Origin: Artocarpus heterophyllus
Lineage: Eukaryota > Streptophyta > Magnoliopsida > Rosales > Moraceae
Length of the DNA stretch: 64,000 bases
Assembly: GCA_025403435.1 (NCBI GenBank)
Contig: CM046345.1
Span: 8,932,235 to 8,996,234 of the forward strand
Reading direction: 5' to 3'
Shown here: positions 50,248 to 62,592 of the stretch, in pieces
Numbering within the stretch: position 1 is the stretch's first letter
Layout: each line of letters opens with the position of its first letter
The notes under the pieces: generated by a model
Database searches by the model: none
The model's input: the letters and a program-made list of their open reading frames with translations, nothing else
What the model was told of the DNA's origin: nothing
Position numbers and translations under genes: made by a program

Positions 50248-51274
50248 GGCCCAAGTGAACGTGAATTGGATGAAGTTTGGTAGAAATTTGGGGATGAAAA
50301 TTTAGGAATAAATGCTTTTAAGAGTGTTGACAATTCAGTCGAGTGTTCAATGAAAATACGCAAGTACGGGTTACAATTTTTAAGATGTTTGAATTTTTAT
50401 TTAAATAATCCTCAAATGACTGTTCAGGTGGGAAACCCAACATCAATTAGGGTCGTGTAGCTATGCTTCTAACCCTGTACATTTTGTCCATAAGCTCGCA
50501 GCAAAAAGACCGTGATGGAGACGGCGTTTTGCACTAATAGGACTTAAATGTCCAATGAGACAATGCATGTATGAGTTAGAATTTTAAAGGATTCTTTACA
50601 CCAATAGCTTCCGGTTTAAAATTCTTTACGCCAATAGCTTCCGGCGCTGGAGATGATAATATAAAACTTCAGTTAATTATGTACTTTTTGTCTATAAGCT
50701 CCCAGCAAAAAGATGAGATGATGGTGGAGACCGTGTTTTACACTAAAAGGACCTAAATGTCCAATGAAAAAAGCAATGACACAAAATGTCTTCTTCAGGA
50801 ACCTTGAGGTTAAATCATGTTTACTTCTACTGGATATTACAAATATGTCTAATTTTTAAATATATAGAACCTGTGATTCTAGTTATGCCCTTTTCATACA
50901 TTTTGGGCACATCCCTTATATAATTAATTAATTGTATCCAGATTGGTTTAGCCTTTATTTTAACTGACATTTCTTGTATGGTTACAAGTTTTTTCTGTCT
51001 GACGGATCCAATGACGCAAACTTTTTCCCCCCTTATTTTTTATTTTTTATTTTTTTTACTTTCCAGATTCAAATTCAATTTGAATGCTTGCTAGTGGTAA
51101 CTCCTATACTTTTTGCTCGATGGTTTCATGCATAAGTTTTTGTTTTCAATCTTTACTGTTTCACATTATTTTGAAATTCATTTGTGTTATTAGATATTTG
51201 GCAAACCAATTTGAATTGAAAATTTTGGTTTGAAACGTTAAAAAAATACAGTTTAAGTTAAAATTTAGATTTAA
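50248..51274. other. Intergenic, with a short repeated phrase
   Basis: No gene. The phrase AAGCTC-CAGCAAAAAGA…GGAGAC-G-GTTTT-CACTAA-AGGAC-TAAATGTCCAATGA appears at about 50491-50560 and again at 50695-50767, so a 200-bp local duplication is present. Low-complexity T-rich sequence follows near 51030. Confidence 0.5.
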
Positions 51275-51867
51275 AAGATGCCTCCTTTTGGAGAGAGGCT
51301 ATAAATGATGAAATGGATTCAAAAAATTGAGATTCATTAGATGCCTCCTTTTGAAACAAATAGGCTATAAACGATTTTTTTATGAATCATCTAAAGATGC
51401 CTCCTTTTGGAGAGAGGCTATAAATGATCAAATGAATTCAATAATGTCTAATGGAACTTGGGTTTTGGCTGATCTCCCTCTAGGATTGAAACAAATAAGC
51501 AACAAGTGGGTATTTAAAAAAAAAGTATAACACTGATAAGTCTATACAAACTTTCATGACTAAATTGGTAGCCAAAGGCTTTAAACAAAAGCATGGTATA
51601 GACAACTTTGATACATATGCTCCGCTAGCTAGGTTGAAATCTACTAGAATGCTATTTGCAACTGCTTCGATATATAATTTGCATGTGCACAAAATGCATG
51701 TAAAGATAGCTTTCCAAAACGGCAACCTTGATGAAGAAATCTATATGAAAAAACCCAAAGGGTTCGTATTACTTGGAAATAAGAATAAGGTTTGCAAGTC
51801 AGTCAAGTCACTTTATGGATTAAAGCAAGCATTAAAAAACAATGACATAAGAAATTTAGTTCGGTAA
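51275..51867 (+). pseudogene. Copia reverse transcriptase fragment A
   Basis: Begins with three partial repeats of the phrase GATGCCTCCTTTTGGAGAGA (around 51277, 51339 and 51389) and then reads SKDASFWREAINDQMNSIMS, a stop after NKWVFKKKV, and KLVAKGFKQKHGIDNFDTYA up to SLYGLKQALKNN. It covers the start of a Copia RT and then ends. It is a partial duplicate of 52703-53190, with the same stop positions, so the copy was made after the element had decayed. Confidence 0.8.
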
Positions 51868-52333
51868 TACTGTCTCATGGTTTTAAGTATAATAATGCAT
51901 ATAAATGTATTTATTCTAGATTTATAGATAATTTTGGTGTGATTATATATTTAAAAATGGATTTTTGAATCTCAATTTTAACTTCAAAGTTTCCATTAGG
52001 CATTTTTTGAATCTCAATTTTAACTTAAAAGTTTATCATTTAAAAATGGATTCAAAAAATTCATAAAAAAATCGGTTTTTTTTTTTTAACCTCAATTTAA
52101 GAGAAAACTTATACAGTTCCATTAGATTTAAAAGGCTTTGGTTTTTTTTTTTTTTTTTGAATTTTTAACTATTAAATAGTTTAAAAAAATACAGTTTAAG
52201 ATTCATCTTTACAGAAAGAGAAAAACAAGCTTTTTCGTTTATAGTTCAAATACTTAAAATTTTAGTTTTAATTATTTAATTAGTTCAAATATTCATTCTT
52301 GGTTTTTTTTTTAATTAATTTAAACACCAATCC

Positions 52334-54215
52334 GTGAATAGGTATGTTGAAAATTCCAAGACATATAGATTAATGAATCTAGATTCTAATGTGATAGTGA
52401 AATCAAGAGATATTGAATTTATTGAAAATAAATTTATTGTTGATTCTACAAGCGAATTAGAATATAATGTTGTTCAACCATGTGACTATACTCGCAGTAC
52501 CTCCACTAATAAAAGGAAAGAGTCAGTGACATTTTTTGAACCAAGGAGAAGTCAACGTGAAAGAAAATAAAAAAGTTTAGCACCGGATTTTATTTCATCT
52601 CAAGCTTTGATCTTCTTGGTTGAAGGAGATAGAAATGGTGTACTTAATAAAATAACATTGTTGCTACATATTGAAGAAGATCCAAAGACATTTAGTGAGG
52701 CAATGTCATCTAAAGATGCCTCCTTTTGGAGAGAGGCTATAAATGATGAAATGGATTCAATAATGTCTAATGAAACTTGGGTTTTGGTTGATCTCCCTCT
52801 GGGATCGAAACCAATAAGCAACAAGTGGGTATTTAGAAAAAAAGTATAACACTGATAGGTCTATACAAACTTTCAAGACTAAATTGGTAGCCAAAGGCTT
52901 TAAACAAAAGCATGGTATAGACTACTTTGATACATATGCTCTGCTACCTAGGTTGAAATCTACTAGAGTGCTATTTGCAACTGCTTCGATATATAATTTG
53001 CATGTACACAAAATGCATGTAAAGATAGCTTTCCTAAACGGCAACCTTGATGAAGAAATCTATATGAAAAAACCCAAAGGGTTCGTATTACTTGGAAATG
53101 AGAATAAGGTTTGCAAGTCAGTCGAGTCACTTTATGGATTAAAGCAAGCATTAAAAAACAATGGCATGAGAAATTTAGTTTGGTGATACTATCTCACGGT
53201 TTAAGTATAATAATGTAGATAAATGTATTTATTCTAGATTTACAGATAATTTTGGTGTGATTATATATTTACATGTTGATGACTTGCTTAGCTTTAGAAC
53301 AAACATGCAAGGAGTGAATGATACTAAGAAATATCTAACTTCACAATTTAAGATAAGGGATCTTGGTGAGGTAGATACTATCTTAAGTGTGAAAGTGAGG
53401 ATGTATAGTGGGGGTTACTCGTTGTGTCAATCTCATTATATTAAGAATGTGCTTCTTAAATTCAATCATTTGAAGTTTAAAGAAACGAATACCCTATATG
53501 ATTCTAGTATTAAATTACTAAAAGATGATGGCCAAGTGGTAGCATAGCTCAAATACGTGCAATTGGTAGCTTGATGTATTCTATGCATTGTACAATACCG
53601 GATATTACATCTGCGATATATAAAATATCAAAATTTACAAGTAACCCAAGTGTTAAACATTTAAAAGCAATTGGAAGGATACTTGGTTATCTTAAAAGGA
53701 CCATTAATTTTGGTTTGTTTTACAATTATTATCCCGTAGTACTAAAAAGGTACTCGAATGCTAGTTCGTTAACCAATACAAGTGATAATAAATCCACATC
53801 CGGTTGGATTTTTATAATTGCAGGAGGAGCCTATCTTGGGCTTCTAAGAAACAAAATTGTATAACTCACTCCTCAATGAAAAGTGAGTTTATAACATTAC
53901 AGTTGCGGCAAAGAAGCAGAATGGTTGAGAAATTTATTTTTTGATATTGAGTTGTGGCCACAACCGATGCCATCTATCTCTTTATACAACAATAGTGAAG
54001 CTACATTGCCAAGAGCTTATAACAAAGTTTATAATGGAAAGTCTAGATATATTAGCTTGAGACATGAATATGTGAAACAACTAATAACCGATGGTGTTAT
54101 TAATGTTGTTTATATTAGGACTAACAAGAACCTAGCAGAGCCCTTAACAAAAAGTTTCTCTAGATACTTAGTCAAGGATGCATCTAGTAGAATGAGACTG
54201 AAATTTTTTGCGTAA
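52334..54215 (+). pseudogene. Copia polymerase fragment B (RT to RNase H)
   Basis: Pieces in order: an integrase-RT linker ending EPRRSQRERK, RT beginning KTFSEAMSSKDASFWREAI, MHVKIAFLNGNLDEEIYM, IIYLHVDDLLSFRTNM with the RT Asp-Asp pair, QFKIRDLGEVDTILSV, RNase H parts SDNKSTSGW-like, and ADPLTK-type AEPLTKSFSRYL. Several stops and frameshifts separate them. Gag and integrase are absent. It is from a different Copia family than the 58-64 kb element. Confidence 0.85.
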
Positions 54216-56250
54216 AGAGTCACCGGTAATGGTAACTAACTATGTAATAGTTGTACAATTATTCTATAGTTAAATGTGGTAAAAACAAGTCGTCGTTATT
54301 TGAACAGGGTAAACACTAAAAATTTATTTGTCTCTTCTAAGATGTGCTGTGCAAAATAGCTACGTGGTTGAGGTTGAGTATTTTCTGTTAATGAACTTCA
54401 AGCCCCCAAGTAGTTAGAGACATGATTTGAAACTTCACCTAAGTGAACATAAAGAATGGTGTCGTTTCTAACAAGATTGTGGTTTAGTCTTGTAAATATT
54501 CATGAATCCAAGATAGTGCACAAGGCCAGAATAGTGTAAACTAATTGGAACATTATTTGAATTCTGGGATATCTCATATGTGATATATATCCAGTATTTG
54601 CTTAAGAGAGAAAATTCAATGCAAAGCACATCATTGTCTTGTGAATATTTTGAAGTACATTCACTAATTGAAGATTAAAATCGAAAAATACATTCTTGTA
54701 TGTATGAGTTTGTCATTGTTTGATATGGAGAAATATTACAATCTAGTAGGGGATTATTGGAGAGATTGTAATATATCTCTGTAACATGCATAAGAATCAA
54801 AGATCACATTAGAATGGTAAGAAAAACACAATTTTAATGTGTTTTGTGCTGACACAGAGCACAGCGGTGCTCAAAGTTGAGGCCCCAATGCCAAAACAAG
54901 AATCAACATTTTTGGACAGAACGGGTAGCACTTAGGCGCTGAACTGAAGCCTAGATGCTACCTAGCCCACTAGGTTACCACTCGTGAAATTTATTCTAGA
55001 AAGCCTAGTGCCACAGCGCCAAAAAGGTGGTGTCGCATCGATCTCCCGAGCTAATACAAGTTGAATAAATGTGTTCTTTGACATATTTCAAACCGATGTA
55101 AACATTGTTTGTATATTTTCATAACCTAAACATCTATTAGCCACAGACATATCCGTTGTAATAGATGCATTGATATATGAATAAATATCTTTACAAATGA
55201 AGAGCTACCTTTAAGTAAAGGTCGTGTAGATTGAATCGATTGTGTCCATTTATGAAATGGCACCCCTGTCTTTGTTCAATCTCCAAAATTATTACAAAAT
55301 TTATAAGTTGTTCTAAAATAACATATTGTTGCTAGATATTGTGTTCAAGTATTTGTTATATCTTGGAGATAATTTGCTATAAAAACTCATTCACAAACTT
55401 TGAAAAGTGAGGGCAAATAAAACCTTTAAGGAAAATGTTTATACACATCTCAAACACATTCCATTTCCAAAAATTCATAGCCTCCATTCTCTCTATTCTC
55501 ACAAAATACACCAACAAATCTTTATCATAGTTTTCGTATCATTTTGTTATTTGTTATTTGTTTTTTTATTTTTTGCGATGGAGGAAATTGGTTTTTTAGG
55601 TGTCTGGTATTATTATACCGTTATTTATGTGTTTTCAAAAAAGTTTCCCTTTTTAAAAGTTTAAGGATTGAAAAGAACCCCCTTTTTTCAAAGAAAGAAG
55701 GTCAAGGATTCATTGCATAAAATAATGAAGCATTTGACTTTTTCTTTTTTGTTTCCTGATTTTATTCTAAAAATTCCTATCTTAAACATTCATTATTAGT
55801 GTTGCTTACTTCATTGACTTTCCTTATTCTTTAAATAATATTACTTATTTTATATTTTTTTATTGGAAGTTGATTACTTTATCATGTAAGGATAAAAATG
55901 TCTTTATAGTTTTCTTACGAACTTTCTTGTAAATAAAAAAATTAAAGAAAATTATATATTGTGTTACACTTTTAAAATATGTGTTTATTTATGTCACACT
56001 ACTATTTAAATTATATGTTAATTTGTATCATTAATAAATATTTATACATTTTATTAAAAAATAAATCTTAAAAAATAATATTTATGAAAATTCTTCAAAA
56101 AAAAATTGACGTATGTAGAGTCACGGCCTTCTATAAGACATGGAAGGCCCAAGACGTTCATGTTTAGAGATTTAACATTTAAGTTTATGAAATATACATT
56201 TATGCTTTCTTTCCGTATTACTATATTATATATGATTACAAAAATATAAA
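54216..56250. other. 3' flank of the Copia fragment, possible LTR
   Basis: A purine-rich stretch (TAGTAGGGGATTATTGGAGAG, 54746-54766) sits where a polypurine tract and LTR start would be. A TATA-like CTATAAAAACTC lies at about 55377. GCGCC/CCTAGGC-like words (54930-55020) recall the array at 34.5 kb. No end or target duplication could be fixed. The rest is AT-rich with no gene. Confidence 0.35.
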
Positions 56251-56261
56251 ATGTAGTGTCC

Positions 56262-56426
56262 AGAATCATTGGTTCAAAAGCTAATTTGAACCAATTTTGG
56301 TTAAAATTATTGTAATGTGTGAGAGTTTTACACTATAACTTATTTTTTCTCGATATAGTAGCATGTAAAAGTTTACACTATAGCAACAAAAAATTTTGGT
56401 TAAAAGTGAGAATGCCAAACACCCTA
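56262..56426. mobile_element. hAT-like MITE remnant
   Basis: The right end is CCAAACACCCTA, and the interior words TTTACACTATAA and AGCATGTAAAAG are shared with the elements at 181, 24601 and 56541. The left end is degraded. Confidence 0.4.
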
Positions 56427-56540
56427 GTAATTTTCAAGCTTATAACATTCATGTAATGAATCTAATCGCTAAAATTATAGTTTGTTTAGTTGATTGGTTC
56501 TATATTTTTCTACTAATTGCTCCAGTGTCCAAATAGTTTA

Positions 56541-56702
56541 ATAGGATGTTTGGGGGTAGTAATTAGAAATACTGTGTAATATGTGAAAGCTTTACACTAT
56601 AATATACTTTTGCTTAAGACTGTAGCATGTAAAAACATTATATTGTTGTAACCTGAAGTTCTGGCTTGAATTGAGAATACCAAACACACTATTCTTCAAT
56701 GC
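56541..56702. mobile_element. hAT-like MITE, best preserved copy
   Basis: Ends ATAGGATGTTTGG and CCAAACACACTAT form a 13-bp inverted repeat with two mismatches around a 162-bp AT-rich element. No clear target-site duplication and no transposase. Confidence 0.5.
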
Positions 56703-56878
56703 TCTCCAATCAAATATAAGCTTGAAACCAGTAAATTCATCAACGAAACCATGTCTCTGGCCTATATTGGACAGTTACTAGGGCCAAGTGTTATAATAAC
56801 AGTAGTAGTAAGGCAACGTCATATCATACTCTTTTTGCTTTCAAGTTATTGGCGTTTAAGCGTGTCCATGGAAATTTT

Positions 56879-57673
56879 TTACCCATTTGAGATTGGAATA
56901 TATTCAATGTAGTTTCTGATCATCCAAAAGGCTGGCAAACGTCGGCCCTTAACTTTCATTTTATCCCCTTTCAGAAACTCCACAAAACTATCAACGATAC
57001 TATCTGAACTTCCACCAATGCCGACAGCTTTCTTTGCAGCCTCTCTCCATTTCAATGCATTCCTTCTCATCTCTCCACTTCTCTCTCCTTCCATCACTTC
57101 CCTTACACCCATCTCAATCTCTTCCCTCCTCACGATCCCTTCCTCATTCCTCTTGGCTCTTGCCCCAACCCCCCACAACTCCTCCACAAACTTGGAGTTC
57201 ATTGGCTGGTCGCTCCATTGCGGCACTGCCGCCGTCGGCACGCCGAGGCTCAGCCCATCCAGCATCGAGTTCCGTCCGCAGTGCATAACAAAGCCACTGA
57301 CGGATTGGTGGGACAGAACCTCTATATGGTCACACCATGTCACCACCATTCCTGCTTCACCAAGTGAATTCAAGAACCCTTGTGGGAGTCTGTTCTCAGG
57401 CTGTTTTACGAGGAAATGTTTCCCACTTGCTTTTAGTCCCCATGCTATTTCTTCAACTTGTTTGTGTGAAATGTCAGCCATGCTTCCAAACAGCACATAA
57501 ACGATAGAGTTTGGTGGTTTTGTGTTCAGCCATGTCATGCACTGGTCCGTTGGTGGCTTCCATAGATTTGCTCCATAAGATGTGTCCCCTTCTATTTGCT
57601 GGTCTAGGTAGGCCGATGGCACCATTGGACCCACCATTTGTAAGGGCCAGAGTCCTTGCATGACTTTCACTAG
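56879..57673 (-). CDS. Orphan second exon of a UGT74-type glycosyltransferase (partial gene)
   Basis: An open exon of 264 codons after a GACAG acceptor. It starts LVKVMQGLWPLQMVGPMVPS and includes VYVLFGSMADISHKQVEEIA and the donor-sugar PSPG box from WCDHIEVLSHQ to AVPQWSDQ. Within that box the normally invariant Trp at position 22 is Arg (HCGRNS for HCGWNS, one TGG-to-CGG change) and Glu27 is Asp. The C-terminus extends past FVEFLKGDK. The first exon, with the catalytic histidine, is not present. The Copia element at 57.8-64.0 kb occupies the upstream side. Either exon 1 lies beyond the window or this is a fragment; both the missing partner and W22R argue against activity. Confidence 0.82.
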   Translation of the reverse strand, partial: LVKVMQGLWPLQMVGPMVPSAYLDQQIEGDTSYGANLWKPPTDQCMTWLNTKPPNSIVYVLFGSMADISHKQVEEIAWGLKASGKHFLVKQPENRLPQGFLNSLGEAGMVVTWCDHIEVLSHQSVSGFVMHCGRNSMLDGLSLGVPTAAVPQWSDQPMNSKFVEELWGVGARAKRNEEGIVRREEIEMGVREVMEGERSGEMRRNALKWREAAKKAVGIGGSSDSIVDSFVEFLKGDKMKVKGRRLPAFWMIRNYIEYIPISNG

Positions 57674-58202
57674 CTGTCCAACATAATAAATGAAATAATA
57701 AAATAGGACTGAGTACTTTTTGTTAGTTTGATCCTCAATCTAGAGTCTCTTTTGTTTCCCTCTATAGGGTGAGATGTAAAACATAAACTGAAACGATTCT
57801 AACATGCAAAACTATATACATATTAAAATCGAATTAAAACGGAAGCGTGTAAATTTTGTTACCTCCGGCCATTGCACCTGAGAAGCCCGACGGTGTACCG
57901 TGACTGCCTGCACTTGGGATGCTTCCAAGTTCTCACAAAAACCCAATTGATGGTGTTAGATTCTTAAGCGAATTTTCGGAACTTGGGGACCCAATATTCT
58001 GTTCAATGCACGAACAAAAGAAATTTTTTTCTGTACTACCATTGCTTCCATCAAGCAAATGTTTATACTGTCAGAAAATTCAGTTACCAGTGCTCTAATT
58101 GATGATTTAATGAAAACATAAATAGGAGACCATTAGAATTCATAACCGTTAAAAAATTGATTGGCTTATGTTAGAAACCTTTAGAATTACAATCCGTTAC
58201 AT

Positions 58203-58214
58203 TCTCCCACTTGG
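58203..58214 (-). other. Polypurine tract of the Copia element
   Basis: AAGTGGGAGAA on the minus strand directly precedes TGTAACGG. It is the usual second-strand primer next to a Copia 3' LTR. Confidence 0.75.
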
Positions 58215-58507
58215 TCTCCATATTTAACCTTATATTCATTAAAACCAAACTTTCAGGAAACAAATACATGAATCATGGCGATAATTTCTCTAAATTGTGA
58301 GTATTATCTTCCATGTATTACAATGTATTATTTCTCAGACTTTATTCCTTATATGGTAACTTAACTTTATGAATAAACCCAATGTTTATTCTTGGTCCTA
58401 CTATATGTGAATTTTCTCCAATAACTTAATGCGCAAAACAAATATGAGAAAACATCACAACTGAATAAGAGTTTCATTAAGACTGTAAATTGTATGTACA
58501 AACAAAT

Positions 58508-61500
58508 TTACATTATGGAACCAAGTCCCATCTGTACAACATGATCCTTAAATGACTTCGGTGGCATTCCTTTTGTCAGAGGATCTGCAATCATCAATTC
58601 AGTGCTTATATGCTCAATGACCACTTTATTTTCCTTAATGCGTTCCCTTATGACTAAGTACTTAATGTTGATATGTTTACTTCGACTGCCACTCTTATTA
58701 TTCTTAGTCATAAAGACAGCAGCTGAATTGTCACAATATATCCTTAATGGCCTAGACACAGAATCTACAATTTTAAGGCCTGACATGAAACTCTTCAACC
58801 ATACACCATGCGAAGTAGCCTCAAAACAAGAAACGAACTCTGCCTCCATCGTGGAAGTAGCAACCAACGTTTGCTTTCCACTCCTCCAAGATACAGCTCC
58901 TCTGGCTAGCATGAAAATATAACCTGAAGTTGATTTTCTCGAATCAACACAGCCAGCAAAGTCTGAATCGGAGTAGCCAATCACCTCTAGAACGTCAGTT
59001 CTTCTATACATAAGCATGTAATCCTTTGTACCTTGAAGGTACCTCATCACCTTCTTTGCAGCCCTCCAGTGGTCAATGCCTGGGTTACTCTGATATCTTC
59101 CCAACATTCCCACAGCAAATGCAATGTCAGGTCTTGTGCAGACCTGAGCATACATAAGGCTTCCAACAGTTGAAGCATAAGGAATGTTGCTCATTTGAAC
59201 TTTCTCGAAATCATTCCTTGGACATTGGTTCAAACTGAACTTATCACCCTTCACAATGGGTGCTACACTTGGTGAACAATCTTTCATCCGAATCTGTCTA
59301 AGACTTTATTGATATAGGTTTCCTGCGATAGTCCCAAAATGCATCGAGATCTATCCCTATGGATCTTTATGCCAATGACAAAAGATGCCTCACCTATATC
59401 CTTCATATCAAAGTTCTTAGAAAGGAATTGTTTCACCTCATATAGAAACCCCTTGTCATTCGTTGCAAGAAGGATATCATCCACATATAAAACAACGAAA
59501 CAAATCTTGCTCCCACTGACCTTCTGGTAAATACATTGATCCATGATGTTCTCTTCAAAACCAAATGAAGTGATGACATCATGGAATTTCAAATACCATT
59601 GACGGGAAGCCTATTTCAAACCATATATGGATTTCTAGAGTTTGCACACCAATTGCTCACCATCACTAGAGGAGAATCCTTCAGGTTGTTTCATATAAAC
59701 CTCTTCCTCTAGATCACCATTGAGGAATGCCGTTTTCACATCCATCTGATGTAACTCAAAATCAACATGAGCTACTAATGCCATGATCACACGAATGGAG
59801 TCCTTTTTAGATACAGGAGAAAAAGTCTCAGTGTAATCTATACCTTCCCTTTGAGTGAATCCTTTAGCAACGAGTCTTGCCTTATGTCTCTCAATGTTGC
59901 CTAATGAGTCTTTCTTTGTCTTGAAGACCCATTTGCATCCAATGGCTTTTACACCATCAGGCAACTTGACAAGATCCTAGACTCCATTAGATGACATAGA
60001 GTTCATGTCATCTTTCATGGCATCATACCACAAGTTAGATTTCTTACAACTCATGGCTTGTGAAAATGTTTCTGGATCATTTTCGGTTCCAATGTTGTAG
60101 TCAGACTCTTGTAGATACACAATATAGTCACTAGGAATGGCTGATCGCCTTACTCTAGTAGATCTCCTTAATGCTGATTCAACATTTTCTTGAGGAGCGT
60201 GTTGATCAACTGATTGTTCAACAGGTTCTTGTATCTGTTGTTCAGCTGGATCTACTGCTTCTTGATCAGCAATCTGTGGAACTTGAATGACTGGCTGTTG
60301 TTTAACACGCGTTTGAACTGTAGGCGTGTCGCGTATAACAATCACTCTATCATATGAAGTGGAAGCTTGAGCATCTGTATGATCTTTCTCTGGAACAGTG
60401 TTTTAGGATCGATCGCTCCCATTGATCAAGTCATTCTCAAGAAATTTCGCATTTCTTGATTCCACAAACCTAGTGGTATGTGATGGACAATAAAATCTAT
60501 ATCCCTTAGACCGTTCAGCATATCCAACGAAATACCCACTTATGGTCCTTGGGTCTAGCTTCTTTTCTTGTGGATTATAGACTCTCACTTCAGACGGGCA
60601 TCCCCAAACGCGTATATGTCGCAAACTCGGTTTCCAACCTTTCCATAACTCGAATGGTGTCTTTGAGACAGCCTTGGTTGGAACTCGGTTTAATATATAC
60701 ACAGCCGTCTTGAGAGCTTCAGTCCACAAAGACCTAGGAAGCTTGGAGCTGCTAAGCATGCTCCGCACCATATCCAACAATGTTTGGTTTCTTCTTTCTG
60801 CCACACCATTTTGATCTGGAGAACCGGGCATAGTATATTGGGCAACTATCCCATGTTCTTGAAGAAACTTCGCAAATGGACCAGACGCTTGTCCATCTTC
60901 GGTGTATCTACCATAGTATTCACCACCTCTATCAGATCGTACTATCTTTATTTGCTTACCACATTGTTTCTCTACTTCTGCCTTAAACACCTTAAAGGCA
61001 TCTATAGCTTCATTTTTGTCATGAAGCAAGTAGAGATACATATATCGTGAGTAATCATCAATAAAAGTAATGAAATACTTTTGACCACACGCGTCTATGT
61101 CTAGACTACAAATATCTGTATGTATGATCTCTAATATGTCTGAACTCCTCTTGGCACCTTTCTTTGACATATTGGTCTGCTTTCCCTTTATGCAGTCTAC
61201 ACAAGTGTCAAAGTCAGCAAAATCTAGAGTACTAAGTACTCCATCATTCACTAGTCTCTTTATTCTCTCAATAGAGATATAACCCAATCTACGGTGCCAC
61301 AACATAGAGGAATCTTCATTCATAACACATCTCTTAATGCCAGCATTGTCTTGAACATACATAGAAGTATAAGAAGTTTTATCTTGTAAATTAATTTTGA
61401 AAAGACCATTTGACAATATACCATTTCCTATAAGTTCAGATCTATAAAACAAACTAAATATAGTGTCTGAAAAATTAAAGGAAAATCCTAATGGTACAAG

Positions 61501-62592
61501 CCTTGAAACTGAAATTAAATTCCTAGAAAAACTAGGAATATAAAATGTCTTTTCTAATTTTAAAATAAAACCACTAGATAAAACTAAATTGCATGCTCCG
61601 ACAGCCTCTACATGTGAGCACATCTTGTTGCCTGAATAGATGCACAGCTCACTTCCCACTGGCTTCCTTAGGCCTTGCAATCCCTGCAAGAAATTAGTGA
61701 CATGGATTGAAGAACCAGAATCAATCCACCATGTGTTATGTTCAATGTCAACCATATTAGATTCATAACAGATAAGTGCGAATTGAGTACCTTTTTTGTC
61801 AAGCCATCTCTGATATTTAGGACAATCCTTCTTTATGTGCCCCTTCTTTTTACAAAAGAAGCATCTGGATTCCTTCTTGATATCAACTTGAGTGGGCAGT
61901 TTGCCTTTTCCCTTATTGTTGTCTTGGCCCTTATTCTTCCTTTGAGTTGCCAGATGCACACTCTCTCTCGCTTCCATAGCAAGCCTTCCTTCTTCCTGGA
62001 CACACATGGTCATCAATTCATTGATGGACCACTTATCCTTATGTGTGTTGTAGGATATCTTGAAAGGTCCATATTGATGTGGAAGAGTGTTGAGGATGTA
62101 GTGTACAAGGAAGGTTTCAGACATCTCAACCTCAAGTGTCTTTAGCTGAGCCGCTATATCCCTCATTTGCATGATGTGCTCACGCACACCATGAATTCCA
62201 GTAAGCTTCATGGATGAAAATTTCAATATCAATGTGCTAGCCAAGGCTTTGTCTGATGTAGCAAACTGCTCATCAATTGCCTTCATCAGAGCTCGCACTT
62301 TGTCATATTGCTCCAATAAACTACGTATGCCAGCCAAGATCTTCGTCTTTATGAACATTACGTAGAGGCGATTAGATCGCTCCCACTTTTCATAACTGTC
62401 AACGTCATCTGGCTGGCTGGTCTCCGTAATAGCAGGTGGTTCATCCTTACGGATAGCCAAGTCAATGTCCATGACACCCAAATGAAGAAGAATTCTCTCC
62501 TTCCACACCTTATAGTTGTCTCCCTTAAGTTCGGGAATGTCACATTGGAAATCAGAGTAACTCACAGTTTGCATAGTTGCATAATAAAACAT
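58508..62592 (-). pseudogene. Copia gag-pol polyprotein with nonsense mutations
   Basis: Order on the minus strand: gag with zinc knuckle CFFCKKKGHIKKDC, protease WIDSGSSIHV, integrase lead LWHRRLGYIS, integrase core (FIDDYSRY, VRSDRGGEYYG, GVAERRNQTL), RT (KARLVAKGFTQREGIDYTET, MDVKTAFLNGDLEEEVYM, VLYVDDILLATND) and RNase H (GYSDSDFAGC, STMEAEF, HINIKYLVIRE). The start is either the ATG at 62592 or MQTVSYSDF 18 bases later. Stops after GSDRS (60403), SSNGV (59977), VCKL (59635) and YGLK, plus a frameshift near 59286, divide the frame. Catalytic residues that can be seen (YVDD, DDYSRY) are intact. The element is recently dead. Confidence 0.9.

Noticed and set aside
57018..57500. 160-codon plus-strand open frame
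   Set aside because: Shadow of the UGT exon 2 on the other strand.
61738..62145. 135-codon plus-strand open frame
   Set aside because: It is antisense to the Copia gag and zinc-knuckle coding region; its content is explained by the opposite strand.
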